DNA from: Legionella beliardensis
GTDB lineage: Bacteria; Pseudomonadota; Gammaproteobacteria; Legionellales; Legionellaceae
NCBI RefSeq assembly: GCF_900452395.1
Contig: NZ_UGNV01000001.1
Location: 285,001 to 349,000 of the forward strand
Length of the DNA stretch: 64,000 nt
Direction of reading: 5' to 3'
Both the position numbers and the translations under genes were made by a program. Below, in pieces: positions 10,883-24,212 of the stretch (position 1 is the first letter of the stretch; each line of letters starts with the position of its first letter). The notes below the pieces were generated by a model. It was not told the DNA's origin. It made no database searches and saw only the letters and a program-made list of their open reading frames with translations.

Positions 10883-13800
10883 TTGGCTACTCTAAGCGGT
10901 AATCCCATGAGAAAAGCGCCGGTAATGAGTGACTTACTAGGTATTCTTAAACAACAAGGTCAAAGTGAAGAATTTGATGCGATTAAAATCGCGCTGGCTT
11001 CTCCTGATTTAATACGTTCTTGGTCTTATGGCGAGGTAAAAAAACCAGAAACGATCAATTATCGGACCTTTAAACCTGAGCGTGACGGTTTATTTTGTGC
11101 AAAGACTTTTGGGCCTATTAAAGACTACGAATGCTTATGTGGTAAGTATAAACGCTTAAAGCATCGTGGCGTTATTTGTGAAAAATGCGGCGTTGAGCTT
11201 GCTTTAGCAAAAGTAAGACGTGAACGTATGGGGCATATTGAATTAGCTAGCCCCGTTGCCCATATTTGGTTCTTAAAATCATTACCTTCTCGAATCGGCT
11301 TACTGTTAGATATGACTTTAAGGGATATAGAAAGGGTACTTTACTTTGAAGCATTTGTTGTTGTTGATCCAGGCATGACAGAGCTTGAGCGTAGGCAATT
11401 ATTAAATGATGAAGCCTATCTTGAAGCCATGGAAGAATATGGTGATGAATTTGACGCACGTATGGGGGCTGAAGCCATACGCGAATTACTACGCCAGATT
11501 GATTTAGAAGAAGAGATAAAAACGTTACGAGAAGAATTACCTTTAACTAATTCAGAAACAAAAATTAAAAAAATCACTAAGCGCTTAAAATTATTAGAAG
11601 CTTTTTATGAATCTGGTAATAAGCCTGAGTGGATGATTATGGACGTACTCCCTGTATTACCACCAGATTTACGACCATTAGTACCTCTTGATGGCGGCCG
11701 TTTCGCCACCTCTGACTTAAATGATTTATATCGCCGTGTGATTAATCGAAATAACCGTTTAAAACGCTTATTAGATCTTAATGCACCTGATATTATTGTT
11801 CGTAATGAAAAGCGTATGCTGCAAGAATCAGTTGACGCTTTATTAGATAATGGCCGCCGTGGCCGAGCCATTACTGGCACTAATAAGCGCCCATTAAAAT
11901 CTTTAGCAGATATGATTAAAGGAAAGCAAGGTCGATTCCGTCAGAACCTATTAGGAAAACGAGTAGATTACTCTGGCCGTTCAGTGATCGTGGTTGGGCC
12001 TACTTTACGCTTACATCAATGCGGATTACCTAAGAAAATGGCATTGGAACTCTTTAAGCCATTTATTTTTAGTAAGTTAGAATTTAGAGGACTAGCAACT
12101 ACCATTAAAGCAGCTAAGAAAATGGTAGAAAGAGAAGAGCCTGTGGTTTGGGACATCTTGGAAGATGTGATTCGCGAGCACCCGATTTTATTAAACCGTG
12201 CGCCTACATTACACCGTCTTGGGATACAAGCATTTGAACCTGTGTTAATTGAAGGTAAAGCCATTCAGCTGCATCCATTGGTGTGTACTGCTTATAATGC
12301 GGACTTCGATGGTGACCAAATGGCTGTTCATATTCCTCTTACTTTGGAAGCACAGCTTGAAGCTCGTTCACTGATGATGTCTACTAACAATATTTTGTCA
12401 CCTGCAAGTGGTGAGCCAATTATTGTGCCAAGTCAGGACGTCGTCTTAGGTCTTTACTATCTAACGCGCGAGCGCCTTAATGCTAAGGGTGAAGGTAAAT
12501 ATTTTGCTAGCGCTCAAGAGGCACAAAATTTTTATGAAGCTGGCCTTCTTGATTTGCATGCCAAAGTTAAAATTCGTATGCCAATAGCGTTGGATAATGA
12601 AGAAGATGAGGGTGGTGAAACGGGAAGTGGTGAAGCAAGAGTAAAATATCAATTGGTAGAAACAACCGTAGGTCGAGGTATTTTATCTGATATCCTTCCT
12701 AAAGGTATGCCCTTTGAGCAAATTAATCGCCCAATGACTAAGAAAGCAATTTCTAAAGTAGTAGATAGTTGCTATCGAAAATTTGGTCTAAAAGAAACAG
12801 TTATTTTCGCTGACCAATTGATGTATATGGGCTTTAAATTTGCAACTCGTGCAGGTGCTTCTATTGGTATTGAGGATATGGAAATACCTGAAGATAAAGC
12901 CACAATTATTGAGCAGGCAGACAATGAAGTTCGTGAAATTGAATCGCAATATCGTTCAGGTCTAGTTACAAACGGTGAGCGCTACAATAAAGTAATCGAT
13001 ATATGGTCACGTACCAATGAAATGGTTGCCAAATCCATGATGACTCGGATTGCAACTGAAGAAGTAACTGATAAAGAAGGTAATGCCGTTAGGCAGGCCT
13101 CGTTTAACCCTATCTTCATGATGGCTGACTCAGGTGCGCGGGGTTCGGCAGCTCAGATAAGACAGCTAGCTGGTATGCGGGGTTTAATGGCTGCTCCAGA
13201 CGGCTCCATTATTGAAACACCTATTACAGCGAATTTCCGCGAAGGGTTAAATGTATTCCAATACTTTATTTCTACTCACGGAGCTCGTAAAGGTTTGGCA
13301 GATACAGCTTTAAAAACAGCTAACTCAGGTTACCTAACGCGGCGATTAGTTGACGTGGCACAAGACGTTGTTATTACTGAGGACGATTGCGGTACTGAGC
13401 AAGGTATACTCATGCAGCCTTTAATCGAGGGTGGTGATATTGTTGAGCCATTGCATGAACGCGTTTTAGGCCGAGTTGTTGCGAAAGATGTTTATATTCC
13501 TAACCACAGTGAACCAATTGTGGCTGCTGGCACCTTACTAGATGAAGAGCTAGTTGAGAAATTAGAACGATATAGTGTCGATCAGGTGCTCGTCCGCTCA
13601 CCTATAGAATGCCAAACTCGCTTTGGGTTGTGTGCTAAGTGCTATGGCCGAGATTTGGCAAGAGGCCATTTAGTTAACACGGGTGAAGCTGTAGGTATCA
13701 TTGCTGCTCAATCAATCGGAGAGCCTGGTACACAGTTGACGATGAGAACATTCCATATTGGTGGAGCAGCCTCACGAGCAACTGCAGCAAATAATATTCA

Positions 13801-15166
13801 AATTAAAAATAAAGGGGTTATCCGTTTGCATAACATTAAAACTGTAACCCATGCAAATGGTAATCTTGTGGCGGTTTCTCGCTCAGGGGAAGTGTCCATC
13901 GTAGATGATTTTGGTAGAGAAAGAGAGCGTTATAAGCTACCTTATGGTGCTGTGCTCACTGTTCAAGATAATACAGCTGTTGAAGCAGGCCAAATCATTG
14001 CAAGCTGGGATCCTCATACTCATCCAGTTATTTCTGAAGTAAGTGGCCGATTAAAATTCATTGACCTTATTGAAGGGTTAACAATGAATCGGCAAACTGA
14101 TGAAATTACAGGTTTAAGTAATATTGTAGTTACTGATGCTAAACAGCGTAGTGCTATAGGCCGCGACATGCGTCCTATGGTTAAATTAGTATCAGATGAT
14201 GGGGAAGATATTTACTTAGCAGGCACTAATGTTGCTGCTCAATATTATTTACCTGTCGATGCAATTATTAACTTTGAAGATGGCAGTGAAGTGGGTATTG
14301 GGGATGTTATCGCTCGTATTCCTCAAGAACGGTCAAAAACGCGTGATATTACCGGTGGTCTACCACGTGTAGCTGATTTGTTTGAAGCACGTAAACCGAA
14401 AGACGCTGCTGTCATGGCTGAAGTTTCTGGGGTAGTGAATTTTGGTAAAGAAACCAAAGGTAAGCGTCGCTTAATTATTACAGAATCTGAGCATAAGGCA
14501 CATGAAGAACTCATTCCTAAATGGCGTCATATTTCCGTGTTTGAGGGAGAGCATGTTGAGCGAGGTGAAATAATTGCTGAAGGCCCATTAAACCCACATG
14601 ATATCTTGCGATTATTAGGCGTTGGTGCACTAGCAAATTACATCGTCAATGAAGTTCAAGACGTTTATCGTTTACAAGGCGTAAAAATCAATGATAAACA
14701 CATTGAAACTATTGTACGGCAAATGCTGCGTAAACGAGTAATTACTTATGCTGGTGACTCTAAATTCTTAGCTGGAGAGCAAGTTGAGGAAAGTGTAATG
14801 TTGCAGGAAAATGATAAACTTGCTGCAGCAAACAAAGAATTGGCAAGAGGAACGCCAATTTTATTGGGTATTACTAAAGCTTCTTTAGCAACAGAGTCTT
14901 TTATATCTGCTGCGTCATTCCAAGAAACTACTCGCGTACTTACAGAAGCAGCGGTGAGTGGTAAAGTGGATGATTTGCGCGGATTGAAGGAGAACGTTAT
15001 GGTTGGTCGTTTGATTCCAGCAGGAACAGGCTATACCTACCATCAAAAACGTAAATCAAAGCGTGCAAAAGCAGTAGGAAATGAACATACTACGCATACA
15101 GTGACTGCAAGTGATGTTGAACATGCACTAAGCGAAGCACTCAATGCGGACAATCATGATCATTAA
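10883..15166 (+). CDS. rpoC: DNA-directed RNA polymerase subunit beta'
   Basis: RpoC (1427 aa) provides the catalytic magnesium site. The metal-binding motif [12 protein letters not shown], the N-terminal zinc ribbon ([20 protein letters not shown]) and the second zinc site ([13 protein letters not shown]) are intact. The start appears to be TTG at 10883, since GGAGG lies 7-8 nt upstream. The ATG at MSDLLGIL, 14 codons later, resembles some family N termini but has no ribosome binding site. Residues about 573-580 ([12 protein letters not shown]) are an acidic glycine-rich linker. Confidence 0.97.
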   Translation: MATLSGNPMRKAPVMSDLLGILKQQGQSEEFDAIKIALASPDLIRSWSYGEVKKPETINYRTFKPERDGLFCAKTFGPIKDYECLCGKYKRLKHRGVICEKCGVELALAKVRRERMGHIELASPVAHIWFLKSLPSRIGLLLDMTLRDIERVLYFEAFVVVDPGMTELERRQLLNDEAYLEAMEEYGDEFDARMGAEAIRELLRQIDLEEEIKTLREELPLTNSETKIKKITKRLKLLEAFYESGNKPEWMIMDVLPVLPPDLRPLVPLDGGRFATSDLNDLYRRVINRNNRLKRLLDLNAPDIIVRNEKRMLQESVDALLDNGRRGRAITGTNKRPLKSLADMIKGKQGRFRQNLLGKRVDYSGRSVIVVGPTLRLHQCGLPKKMALELFKPFIFSKLEFRGLATTIKAAKKMVEREEPVVWDILEDVIREHPILLNRAPTLHRLGIQAFEPVLIEGKAIQLHPLVCTAYNADFDGDQMAVHIPLTLEAQLEARSLMMSTNNILSPASGEPIIVPSQDVVLGLYYLTRERLNAKGEGKYFASAQEAQNFYEAGLLDLHAKVKIRMPIALDNEEDEGGETGSGEARVKYQLVETTVGRGILSDILPKGMPFEQINRPMTKKAISKVVDSCYRKFGLKETVIFADQLMYMGFKFATRAGASIGIEDMEIPEDKATIIEQADNEVREIESQYRSGLVTNGERYNKVIDIWSRTNEMVAKSMMTRIATEEVTDKEGNAVRQASFNPIFMMADSGARGSAAQIRQLAGMRGLMAAPDGSIIETPITANFREGLNVFQYFISTHGARKGLADTALKTANSGYLTRRLVDVAQDVVITEDDCGTEQGILMQPLIEGGDIVEPLHERVLGRVVAKDVYIPNHSEPIVAAGTLLDEELVEKLERYSVDQVLVRSPIECQTRFGLCAKCYGRDLARGHLVNTGEAVGIIAAQSIGEPGTQLTMRTFHIGGAASRATAANNIQIKNKGVIRLHNIKTVTHANGNLVAVSRSGEVSIVDDFGRERERYKLPYGAVLTVQDNTAVEAGQIIASWDPHTHPVISEVSGRLKFIDLIEGLTMNRQTDEITGLSNIVVTDAKQRSAIGRDMRPMVKLVSDDGEDIYLAGTNVAAQYYLPVDAIINFEDGSEVGIGDVIARIPQERSKTRDITGGLPRVADLFEARKPKDAAVMAEVSGVVNFGKETKGKRRLIITESEHKAHEELIPKWRHISVFEGEHVERGEIIAEGPLNPHDILRLLGVGALANYIVNEVQDVYRLQGVKINDKHIETIVRQMLRKRVITYAGDSKFLAGEQVEESVMLQENDKLAAANKELARGTPILLGITKASLATESFISAASFQETTRVLTEAAVSGKVDDLRGLKENVMVGRLIPAGTGYTYHQKRKSKRAKAVGNEHTTHTVTASDVEHALSEALNADNHDH

Positions 15167-15180
15167 TTCGGATTAAACAA

Positions 15181-15221
15181 TAGCAGATTTGCTTGACAAA
15201 TCTGCTATCCCTATATAGAAT
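15181..15221 (+). promoter_or_regulatory. Promoter of the rpsL operon, overlapping a hairpin
   Basis: TTGACA (15193-15198), a 17-nt spacer and TAGAAT (15216-15221, 5 of 6) make a near-consensus sigma70 promoter 56 nt before rpsL. The same DNA contains the inverted repeat TAGCAGATTT (15181-15190) / AAATCTGCTA (15198-15207), whose loop and right arm carry the -35. The repeat may act as a partial terminator of rpoBC or as an operator; it has no T run. Confidence 0.8.
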
Positions 15222-15276
15222 CCGGCCTCCTTATGCATTCGAAATATGACAAAAAAGTTCGGAGTTAAGAATAAAT

Positions 15277-15657
15277 ATGGCTACTATTAACCAATTAGTA
15301 AGAAAGCCACGGGTACACGCGAAAAAGAAAAGTAATGTCCCTGCGCTAGAATCTTGCCCTCAACGTCGTGGTGTATGCACGCGTGTTTATACAACTACAC
15401 CAAAAAAACCTAACTCAGCAATGCGTAAGGTAACTCGGGTTAGGCTCACAAATGGTTTTGAGGTAACTTCCTACATTGGTGGTGAAGGTCACAATCTACA
15501 AGAGCACTCTGTAGTATTAATCCGGGGTGGTCGTGTTAAAGACTTACCTGGTGTGCGTTATCATACTGTCCGTGGAAGTTTAGACACTTCGGGTGTAAAT
15601 GATCGTAAGCAAGGACGTTCTAAATACGGAACCAAGAAACCTAAAGACAAGAAATAA
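15277..15657 (+). CDS. rpsL: 30S ribosomal protein S12
   Basis: S12 (126 aa) sits at the decoding centre. The segment [18 protein letters not shown] and the loop [13 protein letters not shown] carry the two lysines (E. coli K42 and K87 by mature numbering) whose change gives streptomycin resistance; both are wild type. It is the first gene of the str operon and follows the near-consensus promoter at 15193-15221. Confidence 0.98.
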   Translation: MATINQLVRKPRVHAKKKSNVPALESCPQRRGVCTRVYTTTPKKPNSAMRKVTRVRLTNGFEVTSYIGGEGHNLQEHSVVLIRGGRVKDLPGVRYHTVRGSLDTSGVNDRKQGRSKYGTKKPKDKK

Positions 15658-15668
15658 TTTGATGGTAG

Positions 15669-16205
<537 letters not shown>

Positions 16206-16217
16206 GAGAGGTAATCC

Positions 16218-18305
16218 GTGTCTACTCCATTAGAACTTTACAGAAATATCGGAATTGCGGCTCACGTTGACGCTGGGAAAACGACAACGACTGAGCGCGT
16301 CTTATTTTATACGGGCATGTCTCATAAAATAGGCGAAGTGCACGATGGGGCTGCAACCATGGATTGGATGGTTCAGGAGCAAGAGCGAGGTATTACAATC
16401 ACGTCCGCAGCAACAACTTGTTACTGGGAAGGCATGGATAAGCAGTATGCTCGTCATCGTATCAACATTATTGATACCCCAGGGCACGTAGACTTTATGA
16501 TTGAAGTTGAACGCTCCTTACGCGTTCTTGATGGTGCTATTGTTGTATTTGATGCTGTCTCTGGTGTTGAACCGCAGTCTGAAACAGTATGGCGCCAAGC
16601 TGATAAATATGGCGTGCCTAGACTTGTTTTTGTGAATAAGATGGACCGCATGGGTGCTAATTTTTTACGTGTGGTAAATCAAATTAAGCAAAGACTGGGT
16701 TCAAATCCTGTTGTTGTACAATTACCTATTGGATCAGAAGATGCCTTCATTGGTGTTATTGATCTCATAAAAATGAAAGCTATTCATTGGGATGAAGAAA
16801 GCAAAGGCATGTCGTTTGAATATAAAGACATTCCTTCAGAAATGTTACCTCACTGTGAAGAATATAGAGCTAAAATTATTGAGGCTGCTGCTGAAGCCAC
16901 AGAAGAGCTCATGGAAAAATATTTGGAAGGTAACGAGTTTAGTGAAAAAGAAATTAAAGAGGCTTTGCGTCAACTCACTGTGACTAATAAAATTGTACCT
17001 GTATTTTGTGGTTCAGCGTTTAAGAATAAAGGTGTCCAAGCGGTACTTGATGGGGTAGTTGATTATCTACCTTCACCAATTGATATTCCAGCTATTAAAG
17101 GACATGATGAAGACGGTAATGAAATTAAGCGAAAAACATCCTATGATGAGCCGTTCGCAGCATTAGCCTTTAAAATAGCTACCGATCCCTTTGTTGGTAC
17201 GTTAACTTATTTCCGCGTTTACTCAGGTATCCTTAAAAGTGGCGATACCGTTTATAACTCAGTAAAAGGGAAGAAAGAGCGTATCGGCCGACTGTTACAA
17301 ATGCATGCTAATTCTCGTGAAGAAATTAAAGAGGTAAAAGCGGGAGACATTGCCGCAGCCGTAGGTCTTAAAACAGTTACTACTGGGGATACCCTTTGTG
17401 ACATTAATGGGTCGCCAGTTATACTTGAGCGCATGGATTTTCCTGATCCGGTAATCGCCGTAGCTGTAGAGCCTAGAACAAAAGCTGATCAAGAGAAAAT
17501 GTCTATTGCTTTAGGCAAGTTAGCCCAAGAAGACCCATCATTCCGTGTCCATACAGACGAGGAGTCCGGTCAAACCATTATCCAAGGCATGGGTGAGCTT
17601 CATCTAGAGATTATTGTTGACCGAATGAAGCGTGAATTTAGCGTTGAAGCAAACGTTGGTAAACCACAAGTGGCATATCGAGAAACAATAAAGCAGTCTG
17701 TTGAGCAAGAAGGAAAGTTCGTACGGCAGTCAGGTGGTCGTGGTCAATATGGTCATGTATGGCTTAAAATTGAGCCGCAAGAGCCTGGCAAAGGGTATGA
17801 ATTTATTAATGCTATTGTGGGTGGGGTTATACCTAAAGAGTATATTCCAGCAGTAGATAAAGGTGTGCAAGAGCAGTTACTAAATGGCGTTATCGCTGGT
17901 TATCCTGTTGTAGATGTAAAAGTAACACTATTTGATGGTTCTTATCATGAAGTGGACTCAAGTGAAATGGCATTTAAAATTGCAGGCTCACAATGCTTCA
18001 AGCAAGGTGCTCTTAAGGCAAAACCTGTTCTTCTTGAACCTATAATGAGTGTTGAAGTTGTAACTCCTGAAGATTATATGGGCGACGTAATGGGAGACCT
18101 AAATCGCCGCAGGGGTATGGTACAAGGTATGGAAGATTCTCCGGCTGGAAAAGTAATTCGTGCAGAAGTGCCTTTAGCTGAAATGTTTGGCTATGCGACA
18201 GATGTTCGTTCTATCAGTCAAGGCCGTGGAACATTTTCTATGGAATTTGCACGATACGCTGAAGCACCTTCGAATATTGCTGAAGCGATAATTAAGAAAC
18301 AATAA
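16218..18305 (+). CDS. fusA: Elongation factor G
   Basis: EF-G (695 aa) drives translocation. The G-domain motifs [30 protein letters not shown] and NKMDR are present, as are the domain IV segment [10 protein letters not shown] and the C-terminal domain V (RRGMVQGME). The start is GTG at 16218 with GAGAGG 6 nt upstream. Position between rpsG and tuf is the classical str operon. Confidence 0.98.
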   Translation: MSTPLELYRNIGIAAHVDAGKTTTTERVLFYTGMSHKIGEVHDGAATMDWMVQEQERGITITSAATTCYWEGMDKQYARHRINIIDTPGHVDFMIEVERSLRVLDGAIVVFDAVSGVEPQSETVWRQADKYGVPRLVFVNKMDRMGANFLRVVNQIKQRLGSNPVVVQLPIGSEDAFIGVIDLIKMKAIHWDEESKGMSFEYKDIPSEMLPHCEEYRAKIIEAAAEATEELMEKYLEGNEFSEKEIKEALRQLTVTNKIVPVFCGSAFKNKGVQAVLDGVVDYLPSPIDIPAIKGHDEDGNEIKRKTSYDEPFAALAFKIATDPFVGTLTYFRVYSGILKSGDTVYNSVKGKKERIGRLLQMHANSREEIKEVKAGDIAAAVGLKTVTTGDTLCDINGSPVILERMDFPDPVIAVAVEPRTKADQEKMSIALGKLAQEDPSFRVHTDEESGQTIIQGMGELHLEIIVDRMKREFSVEANVGKPQVAYRETIKQSVEQEGKFVRQSGGRGQYGHVWLKIEPQEPGKGYEFINAIVGGVIPKEYIPAVDKGVQEQLLNGVIAGYPVVDVKVTLFDGSYHEVDSSEMAFKIAGSQCFKQGALKAKPVLLEPIMSVEVVTPEDYMGDVMGDLNRRRGMVQGMEDSPAGKVIRAEVPLAEMFGYATDVRSISQGRGTFSMEFARYAEAPSNIAEAIIKKQ

Positions 18306-18324
18306 GTTAATGAGGTATTGAGAA

Positions 18325-19515
18325 ATGGCGAAGGAAAAGTTTGAGCGTAAAAAGCCACACGTGAATGTGGGAACAATTGGTCACGTTGACCATGGAAAAA
18401 CTACGCTGACTGCAGCGATTACAACCATTATGGCAAAGAAATTTGGTGGGACAGCAAAAGCTTATGACCAAATTGATGCTGCACCTGAAGAACGTGAGCG
18501 TGGTATTACCATATCTACAGCGCATGTTGAATATGAATCATCGAACCGCCACTATGCGCATGTGGATTGCCCAGGCCATGCCGATTATGTGAAAAACATG
18601 ATTACTGGGGCTGCGCAAATGGATGGTGCGATACTTGTGGTGTCAGCAGCAGATGGCCCAATGCCTCAAACGCGTGAGCACATTCTTTTATCTCGCCAAG
18701 TCGGTGTACCTTATATTGTCGTGTTCTTAAACAAAGCAGACATGGTCGATGACCCAGAGCTCTTAGAATTAGTAGAAATGGAAGTTCGTGACTTGTTAAG
18801 TAGTTATGAATTCCCTGGTGATGATATTCCAATCGTGGTTGGTTCTGCCTTAAAAGCACTTGAAGGCGAAACAAGTGACATCGGTGTTGCTGCGATTGAA
18901 AAACTGGTCGACACGATGGACTCTTACATTCCTGAGCCTGTTCGTAATATCGATAAAAGCTTCTTACTCCCTATCGAAGACGTATTCTCAATCTCTGGTC
19001 GTGGTACAGTGGTTACCGGTCGTATCGAGAGTGGTATTGTCAAAGTCGGTGAAGAAGTCGAAATCGTCGGTATTCGTGATACGCAGAAAACAACATGTAC
19101 TGGCGTTGAAATGTTCCGTAAACTCCTTGATGAAGGGCGTGCCGGTGATAACGTGGGTATCTTATTGCGTGGTACAAAACGAGATGAAGTTGAGCGCGGT
19201 CAAGTATTAGCTAAACCAGGTACCATTAAACCTCATACCAAATTCGAAGCAGAAGTGTATGTGTTATCGAAAGATGAAGGCGGTCGCCATACACCTTTCT
19301 TCAATGGCTATCGTCCGCAGTTCTATTTCAGAACCACAGACGTAACCGGCTCTTGTGATTTACCAGAAGGCATCGAAATGGTTATGCCAGGTGATAACGT
19401 ACAATTAACTGTACACCTCCATTCCCCAATCGCTATGGATGAAGGTTTACGCTTTGCGATACGTGAAGGTGGCCGCACCGTTGGTGCAGGCGTTGTTGCA
19501 AAAATAATCGAGTGA
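18325..19515 (+). CDS. tuf: Elongation factor Tu, copy 2
   Basis: This is the str-operon EF-Tu (396 aa), with a protein identical to the copy at 1939-3129. The coding DNA is also nearly identical over 1.19 kb, while the flanks on both sides are unrelated, which points to gene conversion. It starts 19 nt after fusA with GAGG upstream, and ends in TGA. Confidence 0.98.
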   Translation: MAKEKFERKKPHVNVGTIGHVDHGKTTLTAAITTIMAKKFGGTAKAYDQIDAAPEERERGITISTAHVEYESSNRHYAHVDCPGHADYVKNMITGAAQMDGAILVVSAADGPMPQTREHILLSRQVGVPYIVVFLNKADMVDDPELLELVEMEVRDLLSSYEFPGDDIPIVVGSALKALEGETSDIGVAAIEKLVDTMDSYIPEPVRNIDKSFLLPIEDVFSISGRGTVVTGRIESGIVKVGEEVEIVGIRDTQKTTCTGVEMFRKLLDEGRAGDNVGILLRGTKRDEVERGQVLAKPGTIKPHTKFEAEVYVLSKDEGGRHTPFFNGYRPQFYFRTTDVTGSCDLPEGIEMVMPGDNVQLTVHLHSPIAMDEGLRFAIREGGRTVGAGVVAKIIE

Positions 19516-19520
19516 GTGAG

Positions 19521-19841
19521 ATGAGTAACAATCAAAATATTAAAATTCGCTTAAAGTCGTTTGATCATCGCTTAATCGATACATCGACTCGCGAAATCGT
19601 AGAAACAGCAAAGCGTACAGGGGCTCAAATAAGAGGCCCTATTCCACTTCCTGTTAAAAAGGAAAAATTTACAGTATTGATTTCGCCTCATGTTAATAAA
19701 GATGCGCGCGATCAATATGAATTACGAACCCACAAACGTCTAGTAGTAATCGTACATCCAACTGAAAAAACTGTGGATGCCTTAATGAAGCTAGACCTGG
19801 CTGCCGGGGTTGATGTTCAGATAAGCCTAGATGATGAATAA
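19521..19841 (+). CDS. rpsJ: 30S ribosomal protein S10
   Basis: S10 (106 aa) is a 30S head protein and the NusG/NusB partner in transcription-translation coupling. The core [15 protein letters not shown] ... [15 protein letters not shown] ... HKRLVVI is diagnostic. I use the ATG at 19521, 5 nt after the tuf stop. A GTG at 19512 overlapping tuf would add three residues. It heads the S10 operon and shows no long leader. Confidence 0.97.
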   Translation: MSNNQNIKIRLKSFDHRLIDTSTREIVETAKRTGAQIRGPIPLPVKKEKFTVLISPHVNKDARDQYELRTHKRLVVIVHPTEKTVDALMKLDLAAGVDVQISLDDE

Positions 19842-19877
19842 TTCATTTAAGGCAATGGATACTAAAGAGGTATTACT

Positions 19878-20531
19878 ATGACGACATTAGGGTTAATTGG
19901 CAGAAAGGTAGGTATGACACGCATCTTTACTGATGATGGTGTATCTATACCTGTATCTGTAGTAGAGGTATTGCCTAACCGAGTTTCACAAATAAAAACG
20001 TTAGAAAAGGATGGTTATATTGCTGTCCAGATAACTGCAGGCGAGAAAAAATCAAGCCGAGTAAGCAAGCCACTTGCCGGACATTTTGCTAAAGCACAAA
20101 TTGAAGCAGGTGATATGATTGGTGAGTTCGTTATGGATTCAACCGATGCATATCAGGCAGGTCAAGAGATTAATGTAGCTGATGTGTTTACTAATGGCCA
20201 GTATGTTGATGTATGTGGAACATCTAAAGGAAAAGGTTTTGCAGGCACTGTAAAGCGTTATAATTTCCGCACACAAGATGCTACACATGGTAATTCTAGA
20301 TCACATAGAGTACCAGGTTCAATTGGACAAAACCAAACACCTGGTAAGGTCTTTAAAGGTAAGAAAATGGCAGGCCATATGGGTAATGCGAGATGCACTA
20401 CTCAAAATTTAGAGTTAGTGCGCATTGATGCTGAGCGCAATTTACTACTCATTAAAGGCGCCATTCCTGGCTGCCCAGGTGCTAAGGTGCGAGTAACACC
20501 AGCTGTTAAAAAGAAAGCAAGGGGAGAATAA
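19878..20531 (+). CDS. rplC: 50S ribosomal protein L3
   Basis: L3 (217 aa) is an early assembly protein near the peptidyl-transferase centre. The signature [28 protein letters not shown] is split here as [14 protein letters not shown] followed by [23 protein letters not shown] lies upstream of the ATG, and its stop overlaps the rplD start by one base. Confidence 0.97.
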   Translation: MTTLGLIGRKVGMTRIFTDDGVSIPVSVVEVLPNRVSQIKTLEKDGYIAVQITAGEKKSSRVSKPLAGHFAKAQIEAGDMIGEFVMDSTDAYQAGQEINVADVFTNGQYVDVCGTSKGKGFAGTVKRYNFRTQDATHGNSRSHRVPGSIGQNQTPGKVFKGKKMAGHMGNARCTTQNLELVRIDAERNLLLIKGAIPGCPGAKVRVTPAVKKKARGE

Positions 20532-21136
20532 TGGAACTTAAAACTAAAGACACCAATACCTCCTTGAAGGTGAATGAACAAATTTTTGGTTACGATTATA
20601 ACGAAGGCTTAATACATCAAGCTGTTGTAGCTTTTATGAATAATGCCCGTAGTGGTAATAGCGCTCAAAAAACACGCTCTGAAGTAAGAGGCGGTGGAAA
20701 AAAGCCTTGGAACCAAAAAGGAACTGGTAGAGCACGCGCTGGAACTATCCGAAGCCCACTCTGGCGTGGGGGCGGTATTACATTCGCTTCTAAAAAAAGA
20801 GATTATAGTCAAAAAATAAATAAAAAAATGTACAAAAGGGCTTTACGTAGTATAATCTCTGAACTTTATCGTAATGACAATCTTATTGTTGTTAGTGAAT
20901 TTCAATGTAATTCACATAAAACAAAAGATTTTATAGCTAAAGTTAAAGAATTCGAACTTACAAATGCATTAATAGTTATGGATGAAATTAGTGAGCAAGA
21001 ATATTTAGGCTCACGTAATTTAGTTGAGTTTGATGTTTGTGATGTTATGTCTGTAGATCCGGTAAATTTACTACAATTTGAAAAAGTAGTCATAACTAGT
21101 AGTGCTATTAAGCGACTTGAGGAGTTGTTACAATGA
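20531..21136 (+). CDS. rplD: 50S ribosomal protein L4
   Basis: L4 (201 aa) lines the exit tunnel and, in E. coli, represses the S10 operon. The long basic loop ([19 protein letters not shown], about 56-75) that reaches into the tunnel is present. It overlaps rplC by one base and rplW by four, indicating translational coupling. Confidence 0.97.
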   Translation: MELKTKDTNTSLKVNEQIFGYDYNEGLIHQAVVAFMNNARSGNSAQKTRSEVRGGGKKPWNQKGTGRARAGTIRSPLWRGGGITFASKKRDYSQKINKKMYKRALRSIISELYRNDNLIVVSEFQCNSHKTKDFIAKVKEFELTNALIVMDEISEQEYLGSRNLVEFDVCDVMSVDPVNLLQFEKVVITSSAIKRLEELLQ

Positions 21137-21429
21137 ATGCTGAACACATAATTATGGTTCTGCGTGAGCCCCATACCTCTGAAAAGTCTACTGTTATGGC
21201 TGAAAAATTTAAGCAGTTTACATTTAAAGTATTGCCAACAGCTACTAAGCCAGAAATTAAAAAAGCAGTAGAACAGATGTTTAACGTCAAAGTAAAAAGT
21301 GTATCTGTAATAAATGTTCCTGGCAAACAAAAGCGTTTTAAACAATTGCAAGGTAAAAGAAGCGATTGGAAAAAAGCGTATGTGTCATTACAGGAAAATT
21401 ATGATATTGACTTTAGCTTGGCAGAATAA
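21133..21429 (+). CDS. rplW: 50S ribosomal protein L23
   Basis: L23 (98 aa) sits at the tunnel exit and docks trigger factor and [19 protein letters not shown] and the [18 protein letters not shown] segment fit the family. It begins inside the rplD stop (ATGA overlap). Confidence 0.96.
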   Translation: MNAEHIIMVLREPHTSEKSTVMAEKFKQFTFKVLPTATKPEIKKAVEQMFNVKVKSVSVINVPGKQKRFKQLQGKRSDWKKAYVSLQENYDIDFSLAE

Positions 21430-21440
21430 GGCAGATTAAG

Positions 21441-22268
21441 ATGGCTCTTTTAAAATCTAAACCCACCTCACCGGGTAAGCGTGGTGAGCTAAAGGTTGTA
21501 CATCATAATATTCATAAGGGACAACCACATGCCGCTTTAGTTGAAAAATTAAATAAAACAGGCGGTCGTAATAATTATGGTCGTATCACTGTCCGTCATA
21601 TTGGTGGCGGAGCAAGATGCAAATATAGAGTAATTGACTTTAAACGCAATAAAGATGGCATTGAAGGCAAAGTTGAGCGTTTAGAGTATGATCCTAATCG
21701 TTCAGCTCTCATTGCTCTTATTGCTTATAAAGATGGTGAGCGCCGTTATATCATTGCTCCAACTAATTTAGAAGTTGGTAGCATTATAGTTAGTGGTGAA
21801 GATTCTCCCATCAGTATAGGTAATTGCCTGCCACTAAGAAATATTCCTGTTGGAACAACTATTCATTGTGTAGAGCTAAAGCCTGGTAAGGGTGCTCAAT
21901 TGCTACGCAGTGCAGGGTGCGGCGGCCAGATTGTCGCAAAAGAAGGTTCTTATGCAACATTGAAGCTTCGTTCTGGTGAAATGCGTAAAGTATTAACTTC
22001 ATGTCGTGCCGTAATTGGCGAAGTTAGCAACAGTGAGCATAGCTTACGCAAATTAGGAAAAGCTGGTGCTAAGCGTTGGCGAGGCATTAGACCTACTGTA
22101 CGTGGTGTTGCTATGAACCCAGTTGATCATCCACATGGAGGAGGTGAGGGAAGAACTTCAGGCGGTCGTCATCCTGTAACACCTTGGGGTGTGCCTACAA
22201 AAGGATATAAGACAAGGAGCAATAAACGTACTGATCGCTTTATTGTAAGACGACGCAAAAAGAAATAA
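21441..22268 (+). CDS. rplB: 50S ribosomal protein L2
   Basis: L2 (275 aa) is required for subunit joining and peptidyl transfer. The conserved C-terminal loop [17 protein letters not shown] with its key histidine is intact, as are [16 protein letters not shown] and the basic C terminus. Confidence 0.98.
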   Translation: MALLKSKPTSPGKRGELKVVHHNIHKGQPHAALVEKLNKTGGRNNYGRITVRHIGGGARCKYRVIDFKRNKDGIEGKVERLEYDPNRSALIALIAYKDGERRYIIAPTNLEVGSIIVSGEDSPISIGNCLPLRNIPVGTTIHCVELKPGKGAQLLRSAGCGGQIVAKEGSYATLKLRSGEMRKVLTSCRAVIGEVSNSEHSLRKLGKAGAKRWRGIRPTVRGVAMNPVDHPHGGGEGRTSGGRHPVTPWGVPTKGYKTRSNKRTDRFIVRRRKKK

Positions 22269-22288
22269 TTAGTTAAGAGGATATTAAG

Positions 22289-22567
22289 GTGCCACGTTCC
22301 ATAAGAAAAGGTCCATTCATTGATCGACACTTATTAAAGAAGATAGAATTGGCGAATCAGACAAAGTCTAAAAAACCAATTAAAACTTGGTCCAGACGTT
22401 CGACAATAATTCCTGAAATGATTGAGCATACTATTGCCGTACATAACGGTAAGGTTCATGTTCCTGTCTACATTACTGATAATATGGTCGGTCACAAATT
22501 AGGCGAGTTTGCTACGACTCGAACATTTAAAGCGCATTCTGGTGACAGAAAGGCTAAAGGTAAATAA
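22289..22567 (+). CDS. rpsS: 30S ribosomal protein S19
   Basis: S19 (92 aa) contacts S13 in the 30S head. [17 protein letters not shown] and [23 protein letters not shown] (given here in two parts of the family signature) are clear. The start is GTG at 22289, since the family begins (M)PRS. Confidence 0.97.
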   Translation: MPRSIRKGPFIDRHLLKKIELANQTKSKKPIKTWSRRSTIIPEMIEHTIAVHNGKVHVPVYITDNMVGHKLGEFATTRTFKAHSGDRKAKGK

Positions 22568-22576
22568 GAGGTCATG

Positions 22577-22912
22577 ATGCAAGTTACAGCTAAATTAAGT
22601 AATGCACGTCTGTCCGCACAGAAAGCTAGATTAATCGCGAATTTGATTCGCGGTTTAAGCGTCTCAAAGGCACTTGACGTATTGCGCTTTACTCCCAAAA
22701 AAGGAGCAGCGCTCATGCTAAAATTATTAGAATCAGCCATTGCTAATGCTGAAAATAATAATGGTGCTGATATTGATGAGTTAAAAGTTGGAACTGTCTG
22801 CGTGGATGAAGCTGCTACTTTGAAAAGAATTAGTCCGCGTGCTAAAGGAAGGGCCAATCGCATTTGCAAGCGCAATTGCCATATTTTAATTAAAGTATCT
22901 GACGGGGTATAG
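22577..22912 (+). CDS. rplV: 50S ribosomal protein L22
   Basis: L22 (111 aa) reaches the exit tunnel constriction where macrolides bind. The family core [15 protein letters not shown] ... [16 protein letters not shown]-like C-terminal loop is present (here [20 protein letters not shown]). Two consecutive ATGs occur at 22574 and 22577. The second is favoured because AAGAGG (22566-22571) is 5 nt from it and only 2 nt from the first. Confidence 0.95.
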   Translation: MQVTAKLSNARLSAQKARLIANLIRGLSVSKALDVLRFTPKKGAALMLKLLESAIANAENNNGADIDELKVGTVCVDEAATLKRISPRAKGRANRICKRNCHILIKVSDGV

Positions 22913-22916
22913 CATA

Positions 22917-23573
22917 ATGGGACAAAAAGTAAACCCAATAGGTATTCGTTTAGGTATAACAAAAGACTGGGATTCAAAATGGTATGCCAGTAAAACTTAT
23001 GCCAAATTATTAAACGAAGACATTAACTTAAGAAAAGAACTTAAGAAAAAATACGCGAGTGCTGCCGTTAGCCGAATTAAAATTGAAAGGCCAGCAAGCA
23101 ATGCAGTCGTGACTATCGAGTGTGCTAGACCAGGCGTCTTAATTGGTAAAAAAGGTGGCAGTATTGAAGGCATTCGCAGTGAAATTGCAGCTAAATTAAA
23201 CGTGCCTGTTCATTTAAACATTGAAGAAGTTCGTAAACCAGAACTTGATTCTATCCTGGTTGCTGAAAGTATTGCTCAACAATTAGAGCAACGAGTAATG
23301 TTTAGAAGGGCTATGAAGCGAGCTGTGACTTCAGCTATGAAGGCTGGCGCGAAAGGAATTAAAATTTGCGTGAGTGGACGTCTTGGTGGAGCTGAGATTG
23401 CTCGTAGCGAATGGTATCGTGAAGGCCGTGTCCCATTGCATACATTCCGAGCAGATGTTGATTATGGTACTGCAGAAGCAAAAACAACATACGGTATTAT
23501 TGGCGTTAAGGTATGGATCTTTAAAGGTGAAATACTGCCACAAAAAAATCGTGCTGTTGAAAGCAGTAAATGA
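22917..23573 (+). CDS. rpsC: 30S ribosomal protein S3
   Basis: S3 (218 aa) forms part of the mRNA entry channel and its helicase. [14 protein letters not shown] and the KH-domain GXXG loop ([14 protein letters not shown]) are visible, and the length is standard. It starts 4 nt after rplV. Confidence 0.98.
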   Translation: MGQKVNPIGIRLGITKDWDSKWYASKTYAKLLNEDINLRKELKKKYASAAVSRIKIERPASNAVVTIECARPGVLIGKKGGSIEGIRSEIAAKLNVPVHLNIEEVRKPELDSILVAESIAQQLEQRVMFRRAMKRAVTSAMKAGAKGIKICVSGRLGGAEIARSEWYREGRVPLHTFRADVDYGTAEAKTTYGIIGVKVWIFKGEILPQKNRAVESSK

Positions 23574-23589
23574 ATGAGGATTGGTGATC

Positions 23590-24003
23590 ATGTTACAGCC
23601 TAAACGTACTAAATATAGAAAACAAATGAAAGGTCGTAACCGTGGCCTGGCATTGACAGGCAATAAGGTTAGTTTTGGTGAGTTTGGATTAAAGGCGCTA
23701 GAGCGAGGACGTTTAACTGCGCGCCAAATCGAAGCTGCTCGAAGAGCAATGACTCGTCACATTAAGCGGGGCGGAAAAATCTGGATTCGCGTTTTTCCTG
23801 ATAAGCCAATTACCCAAAAGCCTTTGGAAGTTCGACAAGGTAAAGGTAAAGGTAGTGTTGAATACTGGGTTGCGCAAATTCAACCTGGCAAAGTATTATT
23901 TGAAATGGAAGGTGTGACTAGAGAACTTGCTATGGAAGCTTTTAATCTAGCAAAAGCAAAATTACCTTTCAAAGTGATCTTTGAAGAGCGGAAGGTGATG
24001 TAA
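23590..24003 (+). CDS. rplP: 50S ribosomal protein L16
   Basis: L16 (137 aa) organises the A-site tRNA elbow region. [19 protein letters not shown] and [14 protein letters not shown] are typical. The frame begins at TTG 23581; the ATG at 23590 gives the conserved N terminus. Its stop overlaps the rpmC ATG by one base. Confidence 0.97.
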   Translation: MLQPKRTKYRKQMKGRNRGLALTGNKVSFGEFGLKALERGRLTARQIEAARRAMTRHIKRGGKIWIRVFPDKPITQKPLEVRQGKGKGSVEYWVAQIQPGKVLFEMEGVTRELAMEAFNLAKAKLPFKVIFEERKVM

Positions 24004-24212
24004 TGAAAAACATTAGTGAGTTAAGAGAGCTTTCTTTAGATCAATTAAACGAAGAGTTGATTGATATAAGAAAGTTACAATTTAAGTTAAGAATGAAAAA
24101 AGCAAATGGTTTGTTAGATAAAACTCATCCTATTAAGGAAGCAAGAAAAGCCATTGCTAGAGTAAAAACAATTATGACGGAAAAGGTTGGAAAGACTTAT
24201 GTCGAAGAATAG
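24003..24212 (+). CDS. rpmC: 50S ribosomal protein L29
   Basis: L29 (69 aa) is a small helical protein at the tunnel exit. [28 protein letters not shown] matches the family's first helical pair (quoted in part: [10 protein letters not shown] and [12 protein letters not shown]). It begins on the rplP stop and overlaps rpsQ by 14 nt. Confidence 0.95.
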   Translation: MKNISELRELSLDQLNEELIDIRKLQFKLRMKKANGLLDKTHPIKEARKAIARVKTIMTEKVGKTYVEE

